Source: Acinetobacter ihumii (lineage in GTDB: Bacteria; Pseudomonadota; Gammaproteobacteria; Pseudomonadales; Moraxellaceae). Taken from it: 64,000 nucleotides of DNA. Both the position numbers and the translations under genes were made by a program. The notes beneath the pieces were generated by a model, which searched no databases, was not told where the DNA came from, and saw only the letters and a program-made list of their open reading frames with translations. The DNA is taken from positions 158,300-222,299 of the forward strand of contig NZ_LR130760.1 in the NCBI RefSeq assembly GCF_900625095.1, given 5' to 3'. How positions within the stretch are numbered: the stretch's first letter is position 1; every line of letters begins with the position of its first letter. Shown piece after piece: positions 17,710 through 27,405 of the stretch.

Positions 17710-19155
17710 TTAAACAATACCGAACCAAGTAAATGCAGCAATCGCGACGAACACTGCGACTGTTTTAATCATCGTAACTGCAAAAATATCTTTATAGGAT
17801 TGCTTGTGTGTTAAGCCTGTTACAGCAAGTAAGGTAATCACCGCGCCATTGTGAGGAAGTGTATCCATACCGCCCGAAGCCATAGAAACAATTCGATGCA
17901 TGACTTCTGGTGGAATACCAGCCGCGAGAATTGCCGCATTGTATTGTTCAGCCATCGCACTTAATGCAATGCTCATTCCGCCAGATGCAGAACCAGTAAT
18001 CCCTGCCAAAACAGTCGTGGTAACTGCACCATTCACCAAAGGGTTGCTAAATGCTGTTCCAAGGGCATGACTCACCAACACGAAGCCCGGTAATGCCGCA
18101 ATAATTGCACCAAAACCATATTCAGAAGCAGTATTCATCACTGCCAATAATGATCCTCCAATGCTGGCATTTACCCCTTCTTTAAACTGGCTAATGACAC
18201 GTTGATAATCAAATAAAATAGCCGCAATAATACCCACGATCAGTGCCAAACCGACCGCCCAAATCGCACCTGTCTTTGCCACATCTACGGTATAATTCGC
18301 CAAACCAATGGCATTAAAATCAAAACCATTTGGATACCAGGTTTTAATGGCAGATGATAAATACTTATTCATCACAGCGACCAAAATTAAAGGTACAAAT
18401 GCCAAAATTTGACGTGTGACTGAGCCATTGCTACGGTTATGATCTTCACGAGATTGTGAATCGTTTTGGATTATTGAGGCATCCTGTTCAACAGTATCCG
18501 TACTTGCAAAACCAGCGTAGCCTTCACCTGCTTTCATTGCGACATTTTTACGCCATTCCAGATAAAGCAGCCCCATGCTCAGTACAAAAATCGCACCAAT
18601 AATGCCAAGGAAAGGCGCGGCATATATGTCTGTGCCAAAAAACGTAGTTGGAATAACGTTCTGAATTTGTGGTGTACCCGGCAATGCATCCATGGTAAAG
18701 GTAAACGCCCCCAGTGCAATGGTTCCCGGAATTAAACGCTTTGGAATATTGGCTTGTTGGAAAAGTTGATTGGCAAATGGGTAAATCGCGAAAACGGCAA
18801 CAAATAGGCTGACACCACTATAGGTCAGAATCGCTCCCAAAAGCACCACCGTCAAAATGGCTTTTTTTGCACCAATCCAACTGACAATCGTTTTGGCAAT
18901 GGATTCGGCAATACCCGACATCTCAACCACTTTACCAAAGATGGCACCGAGCAAAAACACCAGAAAATAGTCTTTAATAAAAGCCACCATTTTCGGCATA
19001 AAAACGCCTGAATAAAACGGCAATACATTCGCCGGATTAATCAGAAAAACTGCAAGTAATGCACATAAGGGCGCCATCAGAATAACTGAAAAACCTCTGT
19101 AGGCCGTATACATGAGCAAGCCTAAAGACAGCAGAATAACAAATAAATCCCACAT
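17710..19155 (-). CDS. GntP family permease, probable 3-hydroxybutyrate transporter
   Basis: 481-aa integral membrane protein with about 12 hydrophobic segments and a polar loop near residues 215-245. It fits the GntP/GntT family of H+-coupled gluconate-type carriers. The C-terminal motifs SASGGMSIALSAMAEQY and SMASGGMDTLPHNGAVITLL are typical. GntP members next to hydroxybutyrate dehydrogenase genes are generally taken as 3-hydroxybutyrate permeases, and the operon gntP-hbdH supports this here. It is divergent from the LysR gene at 19638, across a long AT-rich region. Confidence 0.87.
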   Translation of the reverse strand: MWDLFVILLSLGLLMYTAYRGFSVILMAPLCALLAVFLINPANVLPFYSGVFMPKMVAFIKDYFLVFLLGAIFGKVVEMSGIAESIAKTIVSWIGAKKAILTVVLLGAILTYSGVSLFVAVFAIYPFANQLFQQANIPKRLIPGTIALGAFTFTMDALPGTPQIQNVIPTTFFGTDIYAAPFLGIIGAIFVLSMGLLYLEWRKNVAMKAGEGYAGFASTDTVEQDASIIQNDSQSREDHNRSNGSVTRQILAFVPLILVAVMNKYLSSAIKTWYPNGFDFNAIGLANYTVDVAKTGAIWAVGLALIVGIIAAILFDYQRVISQFKEGVNASIGGSLLAVMNTASEYGFGAIIAALPGFVLVSHALGTAFSNPLVNGAVTTTVLAGITGSASGGMSIALSAMAEQYNAAILAAGIPPEVMHRIVSMASGGMDTLPHNGAVITLLAVTGLTHKQSYKDIFAVTMIKTVAVFVAIAAFTWFGIV

Positions 19156-19637
19156 ATTTCTTCCTACTCCATTACAAAGAATATGTCAGGTTCAACCCAA
19201 ATATTGATTTAAATATTTGATCACGGTTTTCCTAACCATAAAATGACTCATCCAGACTCAAGATATCCACACTGAGTGACACTAAAATACGATTTTATAT
19301 TTATTCTAAAATATCAATAAATTTTAAAAACACAAGAAAATTATTTTAAAGGCTTACGACAAAAACCTTAGTACATGAAATTTAAAACATTTATATAAAA
19401 ATACATTTATTTAAAAAACAAATTAATTATTTAATAAAACTCATCAATACTAAATATAAATATCAAATCCACTCACAAAATAAATCGACACGGTGCTTAA
19501 AAATAATATTGATCAATACTGATCTAATAATAAAATGCTCTTTTCGAATGTTTTACAAAAAAACTCGCACTTCACTTCGTCCATTCGTTATGATTATGCT
19601 TTAAAAATCAAAAACTTTTGCAGACATGGAAAGCTGA
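19156..19637. promoter_or_regulatory. Divergent promoter region between gntP-hbdH and lysR
   Basis: 482 nt, strongly AT-rich (especially 19290-19530), with no convincing ORF. It must contain the gntP promoter and the LysR promoter, and probably LysR binding sites of the T-N11-A type. Many such matches occur by chance in sequence this AT-rich, so I name none. Confidence 0.4.
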
Positions 19638-20546
19638 ATGACACTCAAACAATTAAAAGCATTTTTGGCACTGGCGCGAAGCCTGAATTATGCCAATGCA
19701 TCGACAGAGTTACATCTCAGTCAATCTGCCTTGAGTTTAAGTATTAAATCCTTAGAAGAAGAATTGGGTGGCAAACTTTTTAAGCGCAATACTCGCCGGG
19801 TAGAACTGACGCAGGAAGGCAAATCCCTGATTCCTTATGCCAGAAAACTCCTCGCCAATTGGGAAGACATGGAAAATGATGTTAAACAAAGATTTAAATT
19901 AAATCGTGGTACTTTAAATATTGCCTCGATGCCCTTCGTGACCCATGCCATACTTCCTCAAGTTATTCAGTCTTTTTCAAATCAGCACCCGAATTTAAGT
20001 TTTTCTATTCATGATATTCCCAATGAAAAAATTATGGAAAATGTACTGGATGGTATTTTTGAGTTAGGCATTTGTTTTCAACCGATCATGAATGATCAAC
20101 TTGAATTTAAACCATTATTTGATGAGGATTTTTTGGCACTCGTTCCCAAAACGCATGCTTTGGCTAGCCAAAGTAGTGTAACTTGGCAACAACTCTATGC
20201 GCATCCTTTTGTGACACTGCAACATCCTTCCATTGTGCGTTATTTACTCGAGCAAAATGCAGCCCGCTTAGGTTTAGTGCTGGATTTAAAAGTGGAATGT
20301 CATCAAATTAGCTCTTTTTCAAGCTTTGTGGCTTTGGGAATTTGCGTCAGTGCTATTCCTCGACATTTTCAACATTCAATTGATAAAACACATAATGTAT
20401 TACTAGAAATTGAACATAGTGATGTCCATCAAGCCGTCGGTATTGTGTATAAAAAAGATGCCGAGCTTTCCAATATTTCCAGTGAATTTATTGCGACTTT
20501 GTCCAATTATCCTTATGAGAACATCTTGCATTCATCTCAGGTATAA
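19638..20546 (+). CDS. LysR family regulator of ketone-body genes (inferred)
   Basis: 302-aa LysR-type regulator. The N-terminal winged helix-turn-helix reads MTLKQLKAFLALARSLNYA followed by STELHLSQSALSLSIKSLEEELGG. The remainder is the two-lobed substrate-binding fold, including the typical ELGICFQPI region. It is centred between gntP-hbdH (divergent) and the CoA transferase/AtoE/thiolase genes (same strand, 193 nt downstream). It is therefore the obvious candidate activator of both arms, with 3-hydroxybutyrate or acetoacetate as effector. The regulatory role is inferred from position only. Confidence 0.88.
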   Translation: MTLKQLKAFLALARSLNYANASTELHLSQSALSLSIKSLEEELGGKLFKRNTRRVELTQEGKSLIPYARKLLANWEDMENDVKQRFKLNRGTLNIASMPFVTHAILPQVIQSFSNQHPNLSFSIHDIPNEKIMENVLDGIFELGICFQPIMNDQLEFKPLFDEDFLALVPKTHALASQSSVTWQQLYAHPFVTLQHPSIVRYLLEQNAARLGLVLDLKVECHQISSFSSFVALGICVSAIPRHFQHSIDKTHNVLLEIEHSDVHQAVGIVYKKDAELSNISSEFIATLSNYPYENILHSSQV

Positions 20547-20739
20547 TCCTGCAATCGTTGTATTAATGCTTTGATTGATAAAAATAATACGCTTCATTTT
20601 GAGAGGGTTGATTTAAACATTCCTCTTATTCATCTTCGCATTGATTAATTTTCCTCATTAATCCTTTAAAATTTTCAACTTCATTAAATAAATTACAACT
20701 GCTAATAATAAAAACACTAAGGGATATAGAGTAATCACA

Positions 20740-21444
20740 ATGAATAAAGTGTATGCCAGTGCAGCACTTGCACTACAGGATATTGTTCAGGATCATCAAA
20801 CTTTGGCTGTTGGTGGTTTTGGTCTTTGTGGTATTCCAGAAGCATTGATCCAAGCCTTAAAAGATACACAGGTAAAAGGTTTAACCTGTATTTCAAATAA
20901 TGCAGGTGTGGATGATTTTGGTCTGGGCGTGTTATTACAAACCAGACAAATTAAAAAGATGATTTCTTCATATGTTGGAGAAAATAAGGAATTTGAACGT
21001 CAATATTTAAATGGTGAACTGGACGTTGAACTGACCCCACAAGGCACCTTAGCTGAAAAACTTCGGGCTGGCGGTGCTGGGATACCTGCATTTTTTACTC
21101 AAACAGGCGTCGGCACACTCATTGCTGAAGGTAAAGAACAACGCGAGTTTAACGGTAAAACTTATATTCTTGAACCTTCTCTCAATGCAGATATTGCACT
21201 GGTTAAAGCCTATAAAGCAGACAAGGCAGGTAACCTCATTTTCCGTAAAACTGCACGAAATTTTAATCCCGAATGTGCAATGGCAGGCAAAATTACCGTC
21301 GCAGAAGTCGAACACATTGTAGAAATTGGTGAGTTGGATCCAGACGACATTCATCTGGCAGGCATTTATGTTCAGCGTATTGTTCTCAATGAACACCCAG
21401 AAAAACGCATAGAACAAAAAACCCTAAAAGCACAGGACGCATGA
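20740..21444 (+). CDS. scoA: 3-oxoacid CoA-transferase subunit A
   Basis: 234-aa alpha subunit of succinyl-CoA:3-ketoacid (acetoacetate) CoA-transferase. The glycine-rich [16 protein letters not shown] near residue 26 and [16 protein letters not shown] near residue 110 are hallmark segments. With subunit B it transfers CoA from succinyl-CoA to acetoacetate, activating the product of HbdH. The stop overlaps an ATGA with subunit B, indicating translational coupling. AtoD (acetyl-CoA donor) is an alternative name; the long C-terminal tail ([13 protein letters not shown]) is more like ScoA. Confidence 0.92.
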   Translation: MNKVYASAALALQDIVQDHQTLAVGGFGLCGIPEALIQALKDTQVKGLTCISNNAGVDDFGLGVLLQTRQIKKMISSYVGENKEFERQYLNGELDVELTPQGTLAEKLRAGGAGIPAFFTQTGVGTLIAEGKEQREFNGKTYILEPSLNADIALVKAYKADKAGNLIFRKTARNFNPECAMAGKITVAEVEHIVEIGELDPDDIHLAGIYVQRIVLNEHPEKRIEQKTLKAQDA

Positions 21445-21446
21445 TC

Positions 21447-22088
21447 ATGGCATGGACACGTGAACAAATGGCACAACGTGCCGCACTTGAGTTACAGGAT
21501 GGCTTTTACGTCAATCTTGGTATCGGTTTACCGACTCTGGTCGCAAATTACATTCCTGATGACGTCAATGTCTGGTTGCAATCTGAAAATGGTCTGCTCG
21601 GCATTGGTGAGTTTCCAACTGAACAAACACTCGATCCCGATTTGATTAATGCTGGCAAACAGACAGTCACCGCAAGAAGCGGTGCTGCATTTTTTTCAAG
21701 CAGTGAATCTTTTGCCATGATTCGAGGTGGTCACGTCAACATTGCAATTTTAGGCGCAATGGAAGTCTCTGAAAAAGGCGATCTTGCCAACTGGATGATT
21801 CCGGGTAAAAAAGTGAAAGGCATGGGCGGTGCAATGGACTTGGTGGTTGGTGTACAGCGTGTGGTGGTCTTAATGGAACACTGCGCCAAAGACGGCAGCT
21901 CTAAAATTGTTGCTGAATGTACCCTTCCACTCACAGGTCAAAACGTGGTGCATCGTATCATTACTGACTTGGGTGTCATGGATGTTGTACCTGAAGGTCT
22001 GCAATTGGTTGAACTTGCGGAAGGTGTCACGCTGGAACAGATCCAAGCAGCTTCTGGGGTCGATTTGATTGTCGCTCTTGAAGTCTAA
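21447..22088 (+). CDS. scoB: 3-oxoacid CoA-transferase subunit B
   Basis: 213-aa beta subunit carrying the catalytic Glu in SENGLLGIG near residue 48. This Glu forms the glutamyl-CoA thioester intermediate. The frame opens at ATG 21441, overlapping the scoA stop, but ATG 21447 gives the usual beginning [13 protein letters not shown], so I prefer it; two extra residues are possible. The pair scoAB is followed by an AtoE-type transporter and thiolase, forming the acetoacetate branch. Confidence 0.92.
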   Translation: MAWTREQMAQRAALELQDGFYVNLGIGLPTLVANYIPDDVNVWLQSENGLLGIGEFPTEQTLDPDLINAGKQTVTARSGAAFFSSSESFAMIRGGHVNIAILGAMEVSEKGDLANWMIPGKKVKGMGGAMDLVVGVQRVVVLMEHCAKDGSSKIVAECTLPLTGQNVVHRIITDLGVMDVVPEGLQLVELAEGVTLEQIQAASGVDLIVALEV

Positions 22089-22203
22089 AAATTGACTGCG
22101 GCTGTTGCGTTCAATTGAGCTGCAACAGTCCATGTAAAAAATAAAAAAAAGGGGATCATCTCTGGATGGAACGATCGCCCTCAACATCAGATGGAATTTG
22201 ATT

Positions 22204-23622
22204 ATGGACAAACAACCTGCGATTTTAGAACGTTTCGCGATCAGTATTAGCAACTGGTCAGAAAAATGGTTTCCTGACTCTTATATTTTCGCTTTGCTCG
22301 GTGTGATTATTGTGGCGACGGCCGCGATTTTTATCGGAGCTTCTGTACAGGATGTTGCCAACTCTTTTGGTAACGGTTTCTGGAGCCTGATTCCATTTAC
22401 CCTACAAATGACGATGCTGATTATTGTTGGCTACGTGGTTTCAGTCTCTAAACCTGTGAAAAAACTGATTCAGAAAATGGCACGTCTTCCCCACTCAGGT
22501 CGGGGTGCGATTGTGCTGGTTGCTACAGTCAGTTTGCTTATTTCACTGGTCAACTGGGCAGTGAGTACCATCCTAACCGCATTATTGGTCATTGCTTTAG
22601 CCAAACGTAAAGAATTGAATATGGACTATCGCGCGGCAGCAGCGGCAGCGATTATTGGGATGGGAGCGACTTGGGCACTTGGCATCAGTTCTTCTGCGGC
22701 ACAATTACAAGCCAACAAAGCCAGTCTGCCAGAATCAATTTATAACCTCACTGGGGTGATTCCATTTACTGAAACTATTTTTCTGTGGCAATCGATTGTC
22801 ATGACTGCCATTCTGATCGTGGTTTCGATTGTCATCGCGTATATGTCTGCACCCAAAGGGCAGAATGTGAAAACCATGCAGGATTTTCATCTGAATTTTG
22901 AGGATGAAGAACAACAGGAAACCCAGCAAACTAAATCCAAGCGTCCGGGTGACTGGTTAGAAAATTCGCCACTCTTGACCATTTTAGTGGTTGCGCTTGG
23001 TCTGATCTGGATGATGCTGGAATTTTCCAAAAATAATCCCATTATCGCCATTTCAAGTTTAAACACCTATAACTTTATTTTCCTTATGCTCGGTCTTGCA
23101 TTGCATGGAACGCCACGTAATTTCTTAAATGCAGTGAGTAAAGCCGTGCCTGCTGTTTCAGGTGTACTGATTCAGTTTCCACTGTATGGCAGTATCGCTT
23201 ATATGATGACGCAAGCAGTGAATGCACAGGATTTATCGCTGTCGCATTACATTGCACACTTTTTTGTTTCGATTGCCTCTCATGATACCTTTGCGGTAGT
23301 GATGGGAATTTATTCAGCTATTTTAGGCTTTTTTGTTCCTTCGGGTGGCGGCAAATGGATTATTGAAGCACCTTATGTGATGCAGGCAGCCAATGATCTG
23401 CAATATCATCTGGGTTGGTCAGTACAAATTTATAATGCGGCCGAAGCTCTGCCTAATTTAATCAATCCATTTTTTATGCTCCCGATGTTAGGCATTTTAA
23501 AATTAAAAGCCAAAGATGTGATCGGGTTTACTGTCACACAATTGGTGGTACATTTACCATTGGTACTGTTTTTACTATGGATCTTGGGTAAAACCTTAAG
23601 TTATACCCCACCTGTATTTTAA
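22204..23622 (+). CDS. atoE: AtoE-family short-chain fatty acid transporter
   Basis: 472-aa membrane protein with about 11-12 hydrophobic segments, matching the AtoE/short-chain fatty acid transporter family. Diagnostic stretches include YRAAAAAAIIGMGATWALGISSSAAQL and VPSGGGKWIIEAPYV. A cytoplasmic charged loop near residues 225-250 carries many Glu, Gln and Lys. It probably imports acetoacetate or butyrate. I start at ATG 22204 rather than the upstream TTG 22198; neither has a strong Shine-Dalgarno sequence. It lies between scoB and the thiolase on the same strand. Confidence 0.9.
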   Translation: MDKQPAILERFAISISNWSEKWFPDSYIFALLGVIIVATAAIFIGASVQDVANSFGNGFWSLIPFTLQMTMLIIVGYVVSVSKPVKKLIQKMARLPHSGRGAIVLVATVSLLISLVNWAVSTILTALLVIALAKRKELNMDYRAAAAAAIIGMGATWALGISSSAAQLQANKASLPESIYNLTGVIPFTETIFLWQSIVMTAILIVVSIVIAYMSAPKGQNVKTMQDFHLNFEDEEQQETQQTKSKRPGDWLENSPLLTILVVALGLIWMMLEFSKNNPIIAISSLNTYNFIFLMLGLALHGTPRNFLNAVSKAVPAVSGVLIQFPLYGSIAYMMTQAVNAQDLSLSHYIAHFFVSIASHDTFAVVMGIYSAILGFFVPSGGGKWIIEAPYVMQAANDLQYHLGWSVQIYNAAEALPNLINPFFMLPMLGILKLKAKDVIGFTVTQLVVHLPLVLFLLWILGKTLSYTPPVF

Positions 23623-23648
23623 ATACTGAATTGCAAGGAATCGGAACA

Positions 23649-24827
23649 ATGTCAAAAATCGTGATCGTAGCAGCAACACGTACGCCTATGGGCAGTTTTC
23701 AGGGCAGTCTTTCGGGTGTGTCTGCACCAGATTTGGGTGCAGTGGCCATTCAAAAAGTGGTTGAACAAGCCAGTATCCCTGTTGATGATATTGATGAAGT
23801 GATTATGGGCTGTGTCTTACCCGCAGGGGTCAAGCAAGGTCCTGCGCGTCAGGCGATGCGTAAAGCAGGTCTGCCTGATCATGTTGGAGCAACCACCATC
23901 AATAAGGTCTGTGGTTCAGGTATGAAAGCAGCCATGCTGGCATCAGATGCGATCAAGGCTGGCAGCATTAAAATTGCGGTCATTGGCGGCATGGAATCCA
24001 TGAGTAATGCCCCGTACCTACTACCCAAAGCACGTACGGGTTATCGTATGGGACATGGTCAGGTCATTGACCATATGTTTCTGGATGGTTTGGAAGATGC
24101 TTATACAGGTCGTGCCATGGGATCTTTTGCTCAGGAAATGGCCGATAAAAAACACTATACCCGCGAGCAAATGGATGAATTTGCGATTCGCTCACTAACA
24201 CGTGCGCAAAAAGCCATTCAAGAAGGCTATTTTAAAGCTGAAATTTCACCTGTTACTGTCAATACCAGAAAAGGTGAAGTCGTGGTGGATACCGATGAAA
24301 ACCCAGGTAATGCCAAGATTGATAAAATTCCAACATTACGCCCTGCTTTTGCCAAGGATGGAACCATTACTGCGGCAAATTCAAGCTCGATTAGCGATGG
24401 TGCATCTGCATTGCTCATCACGTCTGAACAAGAAGCTGAACAACGGGGTTTAGCTGTGTTGGCTGAAATTAAAGCGTACACCACTAATTCACAATTACCT
24501 GAAGAATTTACCATTGCTCCTGTAGGCGCAATTGAAAAATTACTCAAGAAGGTCGGTTGGTCTGCGGATGAAGTCGATGTGTGGGAAATTAATGAAGCAT
24601 TCGCCATGGTCACCATGGCTGCAATTGATGCCTTTCAACTTGACCCTGAAAAAGTCAATATTCATGGCGGTGCGTGTGCGTTGGGACATCCACTTGGCTC
24701 ATCGGGTTCAAGAATTATGGTCACCTTAATTCATGCCCTAAAACGTTTAGGAAAACGTAAAGGTGTTGCTGCACTATGTATTGGCGGCGGAGAAGCAACG
24801 GCTATTGCGATTGAAATAAGCGCATAA
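23649..24827 (+). CDS. atoB: Acetyl-CoA acetyltransferase (thiolase)
   Basis: 392-aa biosynthetic-type thiolase, exactly the usual length. The nucleophilic Cys is in INKVCGSGMKA near residue 88, the His in GGACALGHPLGSSG near residue 348, and the second Cys in CIGGGEATA near the C-terminus. It cleaves acetoacetyl-CoA from ScoAB to two acetyl-CoA. AAGGA precedes ATG 23649; the longer frame from 23631 is not supported. It is the last gene of the ketone-body operon, with a terminator-like hairpin 40 nt after its stop. Confidence 0.93.
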   Translation: MSKIVIVAATRTPMGSFQGSLSGVSAPDLGAVAIQKVVEQASIPVDDIDEVIMGCVLPAGVKQGPARQAMRKAGLPDHVGATTINKVCGSGMKAAMLASDAIKAGSIKIAVIGGMESMSNAPYLLPKARTGYRMGHGQVIDHMFLDGLEDAYTGRAMGSFAQEMADKKHYTREQMDEFAIRSLTRAQKAIQEGYFKAEISPVTVNTRKGEVVVDTDENPGNAKIDKIPTLRPAFAKDGTITAANSSSISDGASALLITSEQEAEQRGLAVLAEIKAYTTNSQLPEEFTIAPVGAIEKLLKKVGWSADEVDVWEINEAFAMVTMAAIDAFQLDPEKVNIHGGACALGHPLGSSGSRIMVTLIHALKRLGKRKGVAALCIGGGEATAIAIEISA

Positions 24828-24867
24828 ACTTTACCAGCGTCAGAACTTTGTCAGTATTAAAACAAAC

Positions 24868-24901
24868 AAAAGGCAAGCATTAGTCTGGATGCTTGACTTT
24901 T
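24868..24901 (+). terminator. Probable terminator of the scoAB-atoE-atoB operon
   Basis: CAAGCAT (24874) and ATGCTTG (24889) form a 7-bp stem. It is extended by AAAAG/CTTTT arms around one mismatch, leaving a short T tract. Confidence 0.65.
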
Positions 24902-24945
24902 GACGAATAGAAATAAAGATCGATAGATTTAGTTCTAATCTTAGA

Positions 24946-25509
24946 TTATTTTGCGTGATGTGGCTCTTTAATCAGCTTACTCAAATCATAACCTTGTTGG
25001 CGCGCTGTTTCTAAATAAGACTGATAAGTCGCCTCATCCAAATTTGGTGTCCGAGACAATACCCATAAATATTTATGCGTTGGTCCACCGACTAAAGCTG
25101 TCTGATATTCAGGGTCAATACGTAATACCCAATAATCGCCTTTGGTAAATGGAACCCAACGTAAAGCTTTAGGTAAGAAACTGACTTTGAGCTTACTTTT
25201 ACCTTCATTGGCAGCATAGGCCACGCCTTCAGCACTTTCTATTTCACCTGATTTATTTCGACAACTATTGACTACTTTAATGGTCTGATCTGGATTCAAG
25301 GAATATACAGCATTTGTATCACTGGCACATTGGCGCTGGAAAAACATAGGTAAATAGGCAATGGTGTACCATTTTCCACCATATTTATTGACATCAATAC
25401 TGTCTACTGCTTGAGGTTTAGGTGTGTCGGCATGACTGAGAGATACACACCCTAAAGCAAAAGTCGATACTAGACCCAACGCTAAAATATACTTTTTTTG
25501 AATATGCAT
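24946..25509 (-). CDS. blc: Outer-membrane lipoprotein lipocalin (Blc-like)
   Basis: 187-aa bacterial lipocalin. A lipoprotein signal peptide ends in TFALGC (Cys21). Lipocalin motif 1 is seen as DVNKYGGKWYTIAYLP with its conserved G-x-W. Further motifs are NSCRNKSGE and, near the C-terminus, DYWVLRIDPEYQTALVGGP with LWVLSRTP. Blc of E. coli is an outer-membrane lipoprotein that binds lysophospholipids and is made under envelope stress. The gene stands alone, 204 nt from the end of the hydroxyisourate hydrolase gene, with a strong terminator between them. Confidence 0.9.
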   Translation of the reverse strand: MHIQKKYILALGLVSTFALGCVSLSHADTPKPQAVDSIDVNKYGGKWYTIAYLPMFFQRQCASDTNAVYSLNPDQTIKVVNSCRNKSGEIESAEGVAYAANEGKSKLKVSFLPKALRWVPFTKGDYWVLRIDPEYQTALVGGPTHKYLWVLSRTPNLDEATYQSYLETARQQGYDLSKLIKEPHHAK

Positions 25510-25658
25510 GATTAAACCTGATGCTTGATTATAATGTCTTTAAAATAATCTATTTTGATCGATATAAAAGCGATAAATATAGAATAACGATATGATTACA
25601 ACAGAAAATTTATACAAATACACAAATAGTTACCGATTTAATTGCACACTTTTCACAG

Positions 25659-25700
25659 AAAAAAAGAAGTAGATCTTGGCCAGTTTCTACTTCTTTTTTT
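25659..25700. terminator. Strong intrinsic terminator downstream of hiuH
   Basis: AAAAAAAGAAGTAGA (25659-25673) pairs exactly with TCTACTTCTTTTTTT (25686-25700) around a 12-nt loop. Functional in both directions; on the minus strand it ends the hbpS-hiuH transcript. Confidence 0.85.
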
Positions 25701-25712
25701 GTTTAGGGATGC

Positions 25713-26114
25713 TTAATTCCCCCGGTAAGTCGAATAGCCATATGGGCTTAATAGCAATGGAATGTGATAGTGCTTTACTGCACCGTCTACATTAAAAATG
25801 ACAGGAACTTCTGGGAAAAAACTACTTTGATTATGTTGTTTAAACCAATCACCTGTCTTGAAAGTCACACGATAAATACCTTGCTCCAGCTTTTTATTTT
25901 CTGAATAAAGCGCAGTAATTCGCCCATTTTCATTGGTCATTTTTTCATTGAGTTTGACCCACTGACCGTTTTTGTTTTCTTCAAGTACCACGCTGACTTT
26001 TTCTGAAGGTAAACCCGTTTGCAAATTAAGCACATGTACGCTCAGTGGATTATCAGCAGCCATGACAGATACACTGCTTAAAAGTCCGGCACTTAATATT
26101 AATTGTTTTAACAT
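25713..26114 (-). CDS. hiuH: Exported 5-hydroxyisourate hydrolase (transthyretin-related)
   Basis: 133-aa transthyretin-like protein. The signal peptide (MLKQLILSAGLLSSVSVMA) should be cleaved before ADNPLSVHVLN, so it acts in the periplasm. The N-terminal SVHVLN and the C-terminal YSTYRGN match the HIUase signatures (catalytic His and the YRGS-like tail, here Asn-ended). The enzyme hydrolyses 5-hydroxyisourate, the urate oxidation product. It follows the GlcG/HbpS-like gene by 13 nt on the same strand. Periplasmic hiuH next to a two-component system recalls E. coli hiuH with hprRS (yedX with yedVW). Confidence 0.88.
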   Translation of the reverse strand: MLKQLILSAGLLSSVSVMAADNPLSVHVLNLQTGLPSEKVSVVLEENKNGQWVKLNEKMTNENGRITALYSENKKLEQGIYRVTFKTGDWFKQHNQSSFFPEVPVIFNVDGAVKHYHIPLLLSPYGYSTYRGN

Positions 26115-26127
26115 ATTTCAACTCCTG

Positions 26128-26616
26128 TTATTTAAAGGTCATTTTGATGGCTTGTTCAGCACACCAATCATCATTTTTTGAACCACCTGAACCTGCTACT
26201 CCAATTGCACCGACTATTTCATCCTGATATTGAATGGGGAAGCCACCTCCCAATAATAAGAGTTCAGGGACAGTGGTCAAATTTTGTGAGTCGACAGATT
26301 GTCGTGCATTTTGGCTAAATATAGTGGTTGCAGTTTTGGTTGATAAAGCCGTAAACGCTTTTTTCTGTGCCGCAGTAGCATTGTGTGGGCCGACCGATTC
26401 ATGTCGTTTCACAATTAAAGGCAGACCAGCACCGTCTAAAACTGCCACAGCCAAATGCTTATGAAACTGATTTTGACATGCCTGTTCTGCATGTTGTGCT
26501 AATAACTCAGCCGTCTTTAAATCAAGATTATATTGCTGGGGAAGCTGAATCGTTTGCGCAGCACTCATTTGAGTAATGCTTAAAGCCAGCAGCGACCCTA
26601 AAATGATGTGTTTCAT
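26128..26616 (-). CDS. Exported GlcG/HbpS family heme-binding-like protein
   Basis: 162-aa protein with a signal peptide cleaved near MSAAQT. The mature part matches the GlcG/HbpS (PF03928) fold: AEQACQNQFHKHLAVAVLDGAGLPLIVKRHESV and the late GGGFPIQYQDEIVGAIGVAGSGG. HbpS of Streptomyces is an extracellular heme-binding, redox-responsive partner of a two-component system; other members have unknown roles. Here it is co-directional with hiuH and divergent from a response regulator/kinase pair. A role in oxidative or heme stress is therefore plausible but inferred. Confidence 0.82.
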   Translation of the reverse strand: MKHIILGSLLALSITQMSAAQTIQLPQQYNLDLKTAELLAQHAEQACQNQFHKHLAVAVLDGAGLPLIVKRHESVGPHNATAAQKKAFTALSTKTATTIFSQNARQSVDSQNLTTVPELLLLGGGFPIQYQDEIVGAIGVAGSGGSKNDDWCAEQAIKMTFK

Positions 26617-26670
26617 TCATCACGCCTCATTTGTCATACAGCTATTTTAGATAAAGCTTGATATATTCAG

Positions 26671-26699
26671 CATGACAGTTGCATTACAGTCTTGTCATG
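26671..26699. promoter_or_regulatory. HprR/CusR-type response-regulator box in the divergent promoter
   Basis: CATTACA-GTCT-TGTCATG (26682-26699) differs by one base from the E. coli HprR (YedW) box pattern CATTACA-N4-TGTAATG. An extra upstream copy, CATGACA, lies at 26671-26677, 11 nt from the CATTACA half-site. The site is 55-83 nt before the hbpS-hiuH start and 22-50 nt before the regulator start, suited to control of both. Confidence 0.65.
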
Positions 26700-26720
26700 T
26701 TGCAAATAAGTGAGCAATAC

Positions 26721-27395
26721 ATGCGTATTCTTATCATCGAAGATGAAGTCAAAATTGCCCATTACTTGGTGCAGGGTTTAAACGAATCCGGTTATCAGGC
26801 AGAGTGCGTACATGAGGGTCTGCTCGGTTTGGAACGTCTGAAACAGAACAGTTATCAATTGGTCATTTTAGATGTCATGCTTCCTGATATTGAGGGCTGG
26901 ACCATTTTAAAAGTACTGCGTCAATTTTCGCAGGTTCCTGTGCTTTTCTTAACGGCTAAAGATCATGTGCTGGATCGGGTTAAAGGTTTAGAACTAGGCG
27001 CGGATGACTATTTGGTTAAACCTTTTTCGTATATTGAGCTACTTGCTCGTATCAAAAGTTTATTACGTCGCCACCAACCTGTATCCGAAAATTTATTGCG
27101 TCTTGGAGATTTAAGTATGGATCTGATTCAGCATACCGCTTGTCGTGGCGAACAAATGATTGACCTGAGTAAAAAAGAGTTTGAGCTGTTACGTTATTTT
27201 ATGCAGCATCCCAATGAAATTGTATCGCGTCGACAAATTGCCTCACACGTCTGGAACATTAATTTTGATACCGATACCAATTTTATTGATGTCACCGTTC
27301 GACGTTTACGCAGCAAGATTGATGATGATCATGATTTAAAACTGATTCACACCATTCGTGGGCTGGGTTATAAATTTTCTGAACATAACATTTGA
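26721..27395 (+). CDS. OmpR-family response regulator (HprR/CusR-like)
   Basis: 224-aa response regulator. The receiver domain has the acidic pair in IIEDE, phospho-acceptor Asp51 in LVILDVMLPD, and Lys in DDYLVKPF. The C-terminal winged-helix domain (about 125-224) has LSKKEFELLRYFM and the recognition region DVTVRRLRSKIDD. The heavy-metal/H2O2 subgroup is indicated by kinase type, by divergence from hiuH, and by the matching DNA box upstream. The frame extends to 26679, but MRILIIEDE from ATG 26721 is the standard beginning. The kinase gene follows after 10 nt. Confidence 0.9.
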   Translation: MRILIIEDEVKIAHYLVQGLNESGYQAECVHEGLLGLERLKQNSYQLVILDVMLPDIEGWTILKVLRQFSQVPVLFLTAKDHVLDRVKGLELGADDYLVKPFSYIELLARIKSLLRRHQPVSENLLRLGDLSMDLIQHTACRGEQMIDLSKKEFELLRYFMQHPNEIVSRRQIASHVWNINFDTDTNFIDVTVRRLRSKIDDDHDLKLIHTIRGLGYKFSEHNI

Positions 27396-27405
27396 TAGCA
27401 CGCTG

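Noticed and set aside
22198..22203. TTG start two codons before the AtoE ATG
   Set aside because: The ATG at 22204 is the stronger codon and gives a normal N-terminus; no ribosome binding site favours the TTG.
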